Shown piece by piece: positions 1 to 10,700 of a DNA stretch of 64,000 nt. The position numbers and the translations under genes are program-made. Each line of letters starts with the position of its first letter. Positions within the stretch are counted from its first letter, which is position 1. The notes under the pieces are model-generated. The model was given only the letters and a program-made list of their open reading frames with translations, did no database searches and had not been told where the DNA came from. Origin of the DNA: Oryzias latipes (Eukaryota > Chordata > Actinopteri > Beloniformes > Adrianichthyidae); the NCBI RefSeq assembly GCF_002234675.1, contig NC_019866.2, positions 18,955,311 through 19,019,310 of the forward strand, given 5' to 3'.

Positions 1-229
1 ATCTGGAAGCACTCCCACTCCCCCAGAGGTGAGAGGGAAAGAGGGAGAGTACATGAATCGCACTGCAGCAAACAGAAGGAATTAAATGATGAATAATGAT
101 CAAGAACAGAGGAGAGAAGGAGGGTAGAAGGAGATGAGAAAAGAGGACAGAACCCCAGTGCACCATAGCTACCCCAGCTTCAAAATTACTAGCAGCCTAG
201 TGACAACTACTTGTTATTAAGTTTAATTT

Positions 230-1135
230 AAACACATTAACATTAGGTTAAATAATCTCTGAATACTAGCTAGTTAGACAATAAGCCTGTCCAAAGAGGA
301 ATGTTTTCAATCTAACTTTGAATGTAGAAACTGTGTTGGACTGTCTTACATGAGCTGAGAGTTTATTCCATTAAACAGGAGCTTGGTGGCTAAACGCTCT
401 ACCTCCAACTGTACTTTTACTAATTCCAGGAACCACAAGCAGCCCTGCATTTTGGGAGAGAAGTGTTCTATTTGGATGGTAAGGGACTATGAGGTCTTTG
501 ATATAGGATGTAAGGCCTTATAGGTTAACAGGAGGATCTTGAACTTGATTCTGATTCTGGTTCAACTGAGATCCATTGAAGTGAAACTAACACAGGAGTG
601 ATGTGATCTCTTCTGTTAGTTCCTGCTAACAATCTAGCTGCTGCGTTCTAAACAAGTTGGAAACTTCTTAAGGAACTCTTAGGACATGCTGGTCACAAGG
701 AGTTACAGTAATCCAGCCTCGACGTAACAAATGCATGGATGAGTTTTTCAGCATCACTCTTAGAAAGTATATTTCTGATCTTAGCAATACTCTGCAGGTG
801 AAAAAAGGCAGTTCTACATTCCTGAGATATGTGAGTCTTAAATGATAAATCCTGGTCAAATAAAATCCCAAGGTTTCTAATTGTGGAATTGGAGGCTATA
901 CTTATGCCATCCAGGGAGACTATCTGAGCAGACAGAGCATCTCTGCGGTTTTTGGGACCTAGTATAATGACCTCAGTTTTTTCTGGGTTGGCTATATTGT
1001 CATTCTGGTCAGGTTTAATAAATAAATACAACTGCGTGTCGTCAGCATAACAATGAAAACTACTGCTGTGTTTCCTGATTATGTTTCCTAAGGGAAGCAT
1101 GTACAATAGATCATAAACAGGATGGGTCCTGTTTG
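230..1135 (-). mobile_element. L2/CR1-group LINE fragment, 5'-truncated and frameshifted
   Basis: On the minus strand the stretch 1106-693 encodes a reverse-transcriptase fragment. It has the YADDTQLY catalytic block preceded by a LPLGNIIR-type segment and followed by a segment starting [12 protein letters not shown] second piece, downstream on the minus strand (about 690-400), keeps the end of the LINE ORF only in broken frames. The junction between the DQNDNIANP and EKTEV segments skips residues that are present in the other LINE copy at 10190-11340, so there is an internal deletion. The element is 5'-truncated near 1135. Classification as L2/CR1-like rests on the RT motif context and is moderately sure. 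Confidence 0.75.
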
Positions 1136-2427
1136 TAAATGCATAGACGGTGTGGCGCTCCAGAGAAGGCTTTGGAGCGTGAACAGGACCGGCCGGCTGC
1201 TCTGTATGAGCAAAGCATGTCGCTAAGCACAGCAGCCGGACTCGTAGCTTTGTGTTTGCAGCAGGGGAGGGTCCTTTGTTACCAGTGCGCTCCGGTGTGC
1301 AGTCTGTTAAGCCGCTCTGCCGAACTCAGGAGAACCGTGTCTCCATGAAGAACTTGGTCCCCTAGCAAAGGAGAGGCTTTGGGGCGGTGTGTGAGCTAAT
1401 AGAGGCAGCTTTTCAAAGCAGAAACGCCGTGCAGTCCTTAGAAACCGTGTGAACAATTACATGGATTTGTATTACCAGTCGTGTCTAGACAAAATAAAGG
1501 CTGATGTTATTCCCACATATTTACATGCAGCCAAGATGCAAGTTGTGCCATTGATTTCATGTTCAAACAAGGCTAAATGTTGTTAGCACATGTTAGCCTA
1601 CTCCTAACCCTTCTTCCGGCTCCGTTACGCTACCAAAAAAAACACTGACAACACGGATTAAGATAAAATGGTGAGCGAACAGGTGCTTCATAATAATCAT
1701 AACAATAATAAAAGCACGTTTAGAAAATCATCTCGTTCTATGTCGCAACTCTGTTTGTTTACAATGGAACTCAATGTTTCTTCTTCTAAACCGGTTTCTG
1801 GTATTCTGCACATGTTCAAATGATTTATTTCGACCGAAAGTGTGGCATGTGTAAACGTTTGTAATAATTGGAAAACATTTTTCCGATTGTTAAGTTATGA
1901 AGCCTATATACACTGTACAATTCTGATCCAATTTGCACATGTAACCGCACCTACTGAGGACTTTGAGGCAACTTTTCAGATTGTTTAGGTCTTTTTGCAC
2001 TCCTTTATGCGCTATATTGCGCTGCATTGTCAGGCAGAGCTCAAACAGCATACTTTTGGAGGGCTCAATCTAGTCTGAGTCAACGGTTATTGCTGCTTAT
2101 AATACAATTTCATCCTGACTTAAAGTTCTAGACTTCATCGCAAGATATTTGTAAGTTTATCTTCTATAATTGTTTTGCCATCCACAGTCTCATGGATTTC
2201 AGGCTTTAGCCTAAGTCGACACACTAAAGCAGCTGGAGAGCATGGTGTGGCACCACCAGCACCTCCCGCCATCTTGCCTGGAAGCTAATATTTTTATTTA
2301 AATGAGATTTCATTTTATGTCTTGAAAGAGCAGTTTTAATACAGTAATAAAAACGTTTTCTATCAGATACATACAAGTGTGGTTACTAAAAAGAGGCAGG
2401 CTAACTTTAACCCTGTCCTTTGCCATC
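1136..2427. other. Unassigned non-coding stretch
   Basis: No reading frame here resembles a known protein. A moderately GC-rich, CpG-containing patch occurs at about 1140-1400 and another at about 2200-2280. The remainder is AT-rich and featureless to my reading. Confidence 0.4.
2423..2427. repeat. 5-bp target-site duplication (left) of the solo LTR
   Basis: The bases ccatc directly abut the LTR on its left and recur immediately to its right at 2977-2981. Confidence 0.8.
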
Positions 2428-2976
2428 TGTCATGATCTTCCTAGCGTGGCGGACCCAGATGCTGGAACCCAGAGAACAAGACAGGTAAGTGGCATGTAAG
2501 AATGATTTTATTTTCTCCGAGATGGTCAGGTTGGTTGGCGTGGATCCAGAAGCGGCTGTGGCTGGTGGCGAAGCTGGAGGTGCAAACGCGGTCAGCGTAG
2601 GTCGAGAGGTCCGGAGAATTTCCGAGAAGCGAATCAAGAGTCCCACTGACGTCTTTTGTGGCGAGGGTTTCTTGGAGCAGGAAAACAGCGTTAGTTTGTA
2701 ACAAGAGCAGAGACTTAAAGCGTGACGTGACGTGACGTGACGTGCCGTGCCGTGCCGTGCCGTGCCGTGCCGTGCCGTGCCGTGCCGTGCCGTGCCGTGA
2801 CGTGACGTGACGTGACACCAGGCTTAGTCACCATAAGGGATAACGAACTGGCGTTGAATGATGAGGAGTCTGATTTTGAAGAGCAGAGCTGATGAGGTTG
2901 AGTGACGACAGCTGGTGGTGATTAGGAGTGGAGAAGCTGGAGGGGAGGGGAGGAGACTGAACCGAGCACCATGACA
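2428..2976 (-). mobile_element. Solo LTR of a sushi-like Ty3/Gypsy retrotransposon
   Basis: This 549-bp block begins TGTCATGAT and ends ACCATGACA on the plus strand, the same terminal bases as the LTRs of the full element at 13623-18918. Its first 60 bases match that element's LTR (GCGTGG, GCTGGAACCC) with divergence. It is flanked by a 5-bp direct repeat, ccatc at 2423-2427 and 2977-2981, which is what an LTR retrotransposon insertion leaves. No internal gag or pol is present, so it is a solo LTR formed by LTR-LTR recombination. It carries aacgaactggc at 2842-2852, the counterpart of the putative transcript start in the full element. Confidence 0.88.
2721..2815. repeat. Pentameric tandem array, 19 units, two variants
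   Basis: Nineteen contiguous 5-bp units are arranged as four cgtga, eleven cgtgc and four cgtga. The array lies inside the solo LTR and has no counterpart in the LTRs of the full Gypsy element, so it expanded after the two lineages split. Confidence 0.95.
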
Positions 2977-5900
2977 CCATCTCTGCTGTCCTAACCTTTA
3001 AGAAGCCACATCATGCAGTACTTTGTTGCTACATTATGTTTACAGCAGCACCAATTTTTACAGTGTTTCAGAAAACTCATATTTATCGTCATCAATAAAG
3101 GTTTGCCCCTATCCCATCCTTCACTGATTTTTGTGATGTACAGCCTCATCAAAGCCAGTTATGTAAATTACATCAAACTTCTGAATTCATGCTGGTTGAT
3201 CCTGTAAATTGAGGCGGGGGGGGGACTTTTTGGGTCATATTCAAAAACATGGAAAATTACAATTTTGACCTTTAATTTTTCATACAATTTATGGTAGGTT
3301 TAGTTAACCTAGTCTTTCATTCATAAGTTGTGAAATTCAAAGAGTTTCAAATGCAATATCTGCATTTTGAATGGTCATGGATGCTGGTTCAAAAACACAT
3401 TCATGCCCAATCCAAATCTGTCCCTGAAAGCCCTCCTTCACACATCCTTGCAAGAATGACATACCGTAATTACATCAGAGTATGTAACTCTTATTTAGAT
3501 TTAACTTTCGCAATCTAAGATGCTTTTCTGTTTAGTTTTTGTGATATCACAGGTGAGTTTTGACTTGTTGACATCAAAATGGAGCATGGTCGATCAGAAA
3601 AACTTTGATCCAAAAGTTCATCATTTCCACAAAGCTGAATGCTTATCCTTCGCAGATAGCTCACTGAGTGAAACCACAGAATTGCAGAGAGGTCAGCACA
3701 CCTCTGCTTCTCCATGCTGAAAGCAATTATGGCATGTTTTGAAGAAATCACAAGGGTGGGGCTGTGGCTGAGAAAAATATTTTCCAGACACAAAAGCTTC
3801 GAAACCCAAAGTGCACTTTTCCTTTACAAATAAAACATTTGTTTCTTTTGGACTTGACTTTTGCATAAAATGTAAAGTTAGAAAGATCATTTGAACTTTA
3901 AGCAGTTTTAGCAGACAATGGAACCTTCATTTGTTTACTTCTTTAAGGTTTTAAACAATCTGTCGAAATGCTCTCCTTTGAGATTCCAGTTGTTTTCCTG
4001 CAATTTTAGCAATTAAGTCCGATTTTTATCTTTAAATATCAATGTTAAAAATTAAAGGAGCTAATTTAGGACACATACAGGAAGTTAGAAAGTACATTTA
4101 AACGGATTTAAACACTAAAGGCTGAGTAGGAAGAAGTCAGCTAACAGCTGCTGGAGGAAGAAAAGGTCAGATCACAACAGAAAAAAGGCAAAATAATTCA
4201 CAAAGTGTGTCAAGAAGAGGCTCATAAACACAAATCCAAACAGAACCATGATTAAAAACATGAGCAAGTGGAACTGCAGGCAAGGCAAAAACAAACTCAC
4301 ACCAGAATGAAGAGAAACAGAGGCATGTTACTGAAGATGAATCGGGGGGGCCGGGTGTACGGAGCAAGGCATGGAAAGACAGAAGGGTAAAAAGGAATTC
4401 ATCTGACTTGACAGACCAGAATCTGTGACATTAACATTGAAACTTTTAAAAGCTATTTTACATTTTAAGCTTTTTTTAATCCATGTTTTTCTTCAGTTTA
4501 TTCAGCATCTAGCTTTTATTTTAGCAGCTTTAGCAACTAAAATGTGTTTTTCAGCATTAGGTTCCCCCAAAATCTGAAGCAAGTTTTCAGTTCAGATGAA
4601 TTCAGGCTCATTGAAACGATTTTTTACGTGATAAACATTGCTTCTCACACTGTTTTCCTATAAATCTATATGTCACTAACCAAGGGTGGGCGAACGACGG
4701 CTCGGTCTGTTGACAGAGCAAACTGGAATAAATTATATCAATAATCCTTGTTAATGTTTTATTTTACCTGTTGTTCTGGTGTCTCCCCATAGTGCACCAC
4801 AAGTGAAATGCAACTTCGATCAGGTACAGAAAGGCATTCTGCATTTATGTGTTGCATTTTTTCGATCATTCCAACAACAACCCAGCATTGGGTCTTGGCA
4901 TCTGAGGGACATCAAGCCATTGGTGCATACAAATGCGTTTATTATTTTCAGTCAGACTCTGCTCTTACTGTGAAATCCTTTTTTTTTTTTTTTTTTTTTT
5001 AACTTTTATACGTGAATGTATTTTGTTAGCTCGACCTCTTCCATGCTGACAAAACATCTAAGTATTCTGACCTGCAGAGCTCAAACACTACCAAAGGGAC
5101 AGAGTTTTTGTGGCCACTGACTGTTTAATTGAGAAAGAAACCTGGTAAACTGTTTTGAAAGAGATCTGAGTGTCTGCCGGGGATCCATGGTGTGCTGAAG
5201 CATTCCAGTTATTTGGAGAAAAGAACTAAGTGGATGAGAATGAGACAAAATAACTGAGAAGGGTCTATGTAATGTTGATGGCATTGGCTCTTTATCTGAG
5301 AAAGAATCTGCTTCTGAATCGTGTCTGAAGAGTTTCGGAAAGAAATGTGATTTTTTTTTTTTTTTTTGGAAGCTGAACTGTTGTGTAGAAGTGTGTTTGA
5401 GAGGGTCATTGTAGTTTCAAGAAATGAGCCAAACCAACAGAGAAAAACTGTTGTACACTCTTTAGGATCTGCTTGGTGTTGACCACATTTTTGTTTTTTA
5501 GAATGATATAACAGTCAAAAAGGTATTTATCTGAAGTTTCATTTGTTTAGTCACCATGAACAGGTCGCAGAGATTTACCAATAATTGTTAAAAAAACAAA
5601 ATTACCACATTTTCTTTTGATTGACAAGTCATGAAGAAATCCTCCCTTTTCTGGGAGTGTTCCTTTAATATGAGACCTTTTTTCCCCTTTCTCTGGGTCG
5701 TGTTCGGTTATCATATAATCATTTAAATGGTTTACAATTCTAAACAAACCAATAACTAGAATATGTTAGTAAATGCTCTGTCCATCTATTTGCAGAGTAT
5801 TTTATTTATCTAAAATTAACGACAAAAAGGGAGATTTGCCATCTTTTTCTCTGCAGAAACAGCAGGAATAAAATCGACGCCAGAGATCCTCCATCTTTAT

Positions 5901-6400
5901 GACCTCCCTGCCTTCATAAACAATCTAACAGCAAATCAAAGCAGCACATTCCTGAGTCTGGAAACACATAATCCCTTGATGGATGTTGCTCCCATTTTCA
6001 TTGTTTTCTTTTTTGTGGCCTTTTTTTCCCCCCTCATTTCCTAAAGTTTATGCCTTTTTCCTTGCAGCTGGATCAGTGAAGCTCTGCAACAATTCAGAAA
6101 ATGGGTGGACCCAGAATGGAAGAAAGGAATACAATAACCTAATGTTATTAACAGGGGAGAAAAGGTTCAAAAGAATACTCCTCAACAGTTTGTAGCTGCT
6201 GCACAGGTGCATGCTTTTGCTGTTTGCTGCAGGCTGTGTGGGCAAAGGGACAGCTTTTCTTGGGCTAAACAGTTTCCAGAGTTCACAGGAAGGAGGGCTC
6301 AAGGAAAAGGAGGCGGCTTTAGTCGGATGGGGATCTCAGTTCCTAAAAGAGAAGACAGATTTCTCCCATTGCTAAGCACATTGTAGCTGCAGCAGACCTG
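2977..6400. other. Intergenic sequence upstream of the c1qtnf6-like gene
   Basis: Only short, unrecognisable reading frames are present. There is a poly-T tract at about 4980-5000 and another at about 5350-5367. I see no gene, RNA or clearly bounded repeat. Confidence 0.4.
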
Positions 6401-6406
6401 AACCAG
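6230..6406 (+). other. Possible 5' untranslated exon of the c1qtnf6-like gene
   Basis: A consensus splice donor, ACCAG followed by GTGAGT, lies at 6406/6407, about 1.1 kb upstream of the acceptor of the first coding exon. Position and strand fit a leader exon for the c1qtnf6-like gene. There is no transcript evidence and the 5' limit is a guess. Confidence 0.25.
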
Positions 6407-7540
6407 GTGAGTCCTTCCTCGTGGAATTAATGCTGTAGCTGCATGAGAATTTGAGAAGGAAAGCATAAACAAAATATGACTGACAATAAGGCAGATTGAT
6501 GTGAAGGACTAACATTCTTTAAGTGAATATGACTTCAGTCACAGCGATGGATGAATGGAAAACTTAACTCCATGCAACTAGGCTAAACAGGTTTCAGGGT
6601 CTACTGCATTCTTTATTGAGAAAGAAAAAAAAGGAAAGTAGTTATGTAATGTGCTCCGTCAGTAAATGACCCTTAACATCTGGCTCCAGTCTGCATGTTC
6701 CCACTGAGATCAGAGAAAAACACCAGGAGCAGATGTGGGATCTTTACTTATATTACATCTCTGCTGCAGAAGCTGCAGCTAACATGCAAAAACACCTTTT
6801 GTTTTCTTGCACTGAATGAGTTGATTGCTTGATAGGAAATTCCTCCAGACATTCACGCCACACTAGCAAAAAAATCCGACTTTTCAGGCACTTGCATGGA
6901 CTGTATTGTTGCTAACATGCAAACTAGTCCTTGTTTTCATCTCTTTTGTTCACATAATTTGTTGTAACAAAGAAAACACTTTTCAAAAAGCTACAGAAAA
7001 CGTTGCTTGAAAAAAATGAAGGATTACCGGTACATTTGTTTGTTTTTTTAAACCCAAAAAGTTTATGGATTGCTCTCATGTCAAAAATCTCCCAATATTT
7101 TTCTGCTTAACACAAAAAGAGCTTCTACTGCTTTGAGCTTTGGGAGCATCCAAGTGTAACAAATTCTTGTTTGCTGAATTGGATAATTTTATGGAAGCAG
7201 ATGTATCGTCCTGAATACCAGAGAAAACATTTTTGTCCAATCAAAACACTTTTTAACCCAAAAAAACTAAAATTCCCAGAGTCCCACCTCTTTATAATTA
7301 GTGCCATTGAAAAGCCTCAAATGTTCTCAGTAGATACCAAAAGGAATTAAGTCAGTAGAATGCAGTTGTTGGGAGATAATTGGGTTTAGAAATATTATCT
7401 ACAGAGGACAAATCTGCATTGCTAGTCAGAAGGATATACTCAGTAATGGAATTTAAGTTTGATTTTCTTACTATATGTCCTCCATCATCAGAATTGATTT
7501 AATTTTGCATTTTTTTTCTACTCTTCCTTCAGTTGCAGTT

Positions 7541-7733
7541 ATGTTAGAAGCTCTCCTCCTGCTATTCTTCTCCTCCCCGGTGGTCATGGTGCCTCCTCTC
7601 AGTGCTCCTGTGGCCTGCAAACGCTGCTGTGATCCCCTGGGCCCAGCAGAGGGCAGTGGAGATCAGAGAGCCATGCCAGAGTTCAGCCACATCCCTGAGG
7701 TCCGCACTTTCATCAACATGACCATCCTGAAAG
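7541..7733 (+). CDS. c1qtnf6: c1qtnf6-like coding exon 1 (signal peptide and Cys-rich neck)
   Basis: The exon opens after a CTTCCTTCAG acceptor at 7531-7532, with the ATG eight bases inside the exon at 7541. It encodes residues 1-64 plus one base. It ends at 7733 before a GTAAAA donor. Confidence 0.88.
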
Positions 7734-10700
7734 GTAAAAAAGCCCCAAAAGCAGTCGGACCAGAACTGCAGCTCTCAGTTTACAGATGGAGAATTTAAAG
7801 CATGTGTCTAATTTCTAAGCTTTTATAAACACTATCAGACATCAAAGAACTTAATGTTCCCTTTCAAAATTCCAGATTCTCTTGGTTTGTTTTTAGAAAA
7901 AAATGTCAAAGATCAAGGTTTCCTGCTCTCATAAACTTGTGTGCAGAGCCACAATCTTTTTCTGTCTCTGGTTTTTGTGCAGTGTTTAGAGGCTGGACCA
8001 GGACTTCTTCTGTCCCCCTGGGAAAGCATTTTTAAGGTCCCACTATATGCAGAGCTTGCGGTTAAAAAGGCCAAAAATAAAGTGATCGTAATCTCCAAGC
8101 TTTGAAATAAGTAACAGAAACATTGTAACAGACCCACACATCAGATTTTTCTTTGAACATTTATATTGCTGTCCAGTGAAGTGAATCAATCTTAGCACAC
8201 GTGCTACTTTTTAAAAGTCAACTTTACTTCAACAAAAACTTGTCTTCAAGTCACTTATGAAAACATAACAAACTGCTCCATAAGTATGATTAGCTATAAA
8301 ACAGGTCTAGCATTCATAAATTAATCAAATTAAACAAAGGTACAGGACTAAAATAGTAGTTAAAAATACCATTACCTGAAACCGGACAATCACTCAAACA
8401 GAATTGTTTGACAGATAACTCCCATGATGCACCTCACCTGCTTCATATTTTTCAGTTGGCATTTTTAAAGTTTTTATTTTTTTTTTATTTTACTTTTTAT
8501 GTTTGTTTTGTTTTGTTTTTGCTGAGAACCGAGGTGCTGGACTATTTTCTCTGGTAACAAATTGGAAAAACATTATCAGATCACTGACTGTACAATGTTT
8601 TAGAACCCACACATTTGGTGTAAACCCAGGCTTTAGTTCGCTCTTTAGTTTAAATTTATTTCTTTTATTTTTTTTCTCTGGAGCTGCTCCACACGTTTTC
8701 CTGTTGTTGGCGCCGTTATGCGTGTGTGAACGGAATCCTCTCAGGTTTACGTGATAGAAGGCCAGAGCTGTGCTCAGACAAGGTTGGAGTCAAAAAACAA
8801 ATCTAAACTGGTGTGTAAAAATACAAAAACACTATTGAAATTACAGTAGTTGTCTTTTGAAACAGTCAAATTGGCCAACCTAACAAACAAAACAACTTGC
8901 AGATAAATCTGCTGGTGTCGTGTTTTGTTTGCAGATCTGTTTTTTGTAAGGAATATTTTTTCTATTTAAAATCTCTGATGAAAGTTAACACAGTGAACAT
9001 TCTGTGATGTCACTGTGTCTTAGATCAAGAAAAATGTTTTAGATAAACTTGACATTACACAAACTGTATAGTTTGGGTGGTGTAACGGGTGCAGAATTCA
9101 GATTAAATTCAGCTTTATGTACAACAGAAAAGCAGGTCACTTTACTGGCTCTAGCTATCATGAGATGACAAAAAGGCTCAAAGATCACCAACTTAAATAC
9201 ACCAAAATAATTTAAATTCTAGTGCCATCAGGCAATCTGATGACTGAAGAGCCAACTAGTTTGATGCAAAAAATGAGAAAATTGGAGTGAGATTTTATGC
9301 TTTAGATTTTCATTTTTCCTCACTTCTGTCGTAACATTCTAGCCTAAAATATTCATGAACATTTCTCAAATCTTGATGAGTTTGACCGCAGATACCAGAC
9401 GGTGCCTGATGACGCCAGAGAAGAGGGAACGGACAAGGATCCGGATAAAATGAGAAGGAGAAAGGAGGCTTAAATCTAACAGGAGAGCTTATGTGCAGGA
9501 CAAGAGAAGGATATATGGATGAAGGATAGGAGCTAGTGGAATGAAGTGTTGAATTATTTAGCCCAGTCTAAAAGTGGTGGTAGTCAGGGGATAAATATAG
9601 TGCGTTCCAAATTATTATGCAAATTGTATTTAAATGTCAAAAAGATACTATTCTTTGTTTTTCAATTACACTCAAGGATGATATTTTGTCTTGGGGCTCT
9701 TTGGATCACTGACATCAATTACAGATACCTGTGATAATTAGTTTGTCAGGTGAGTTCAATTAAAGGTAAAACAACTTAAGAGGATGTTCCACCCTTCCTA
9801 TGGTGTTAGGGTCCCTACGGACCCGTTTTGAGTTTTAGCATGCATAAAAGTACTTCATATATTTGTTTTTTGCGTTGAAACTTTTTGACTTTGTCAGAAA
9901 CTTCCATTTAAACAAAATAAAAGCTTTATTATTTTTTTTACTAAATTATAAAGTGCGCTGATGAAAAAAATGACTTTTGTGGTGTTCGGGTCATTTTTGA
10001 CCCAGTCAAAATTTTCGATTATAAAACAATAAAAAATGACAAAAATGAAATCATAAACACAGAATCAACCAACAGCCTCTTCCTCCAACCACTTGAGCTT
10101 CATTTAGGGGCTTTTCTCCTTGCCTTTTTGCGAGAACAAACAATGGGAGAGACTTGTCAAGCCATTTGAGTGTAGAGGTGGTGACTTGGCAAGGCAAGGC
10201 AAGTTTATTTGTATAGCACAATTCGTACACAAAGTAATTCAAGGTGCTTCGCAAAACAGAAAAATGCATTAAAATCACAATACATCATAGAAATAATCAA
10301 CGTAAAATTTACTTTAAAAGAAAAGAAAAGAAAAAAAAAAAATTTTAAAATTGATTTCAAAATAAAGGAAGGAAAGGAAAGAAAAGTGCAGATAGGACCG
10401 TTCAGTCATATACACGGCTAAACAGAAATGTTTTAAGTCTAGATTTGAACATGAACACAGAAGAGGCCTGTCTTACGACTTCAGGGAGGCTGTTCCAGAT
10501 TTTAGCTGCAGAATATTGAAACGCTGATTTCCCTTGTTTAGTTCGGACTCTGGGAATCAACAGGAGGCCGGCCCCTGAGGTCCTCAGAGTACGAGATGGT
10601 TCATATGGCACTAACATGTCAGAGATGTACTTTGGTGCTCGGCCATGGAGAGACTTGTACACAAGCAGAGCTGCTTTGAAGTCTATTCTTTCGGGTACAG

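Noticed and set aside
2441-2818. A histidine/arginine-rich protein encoded across the pentamer array
   Set aside because: The repeated peptide is simply the translated 5-bp tandem repeat within an LTR.
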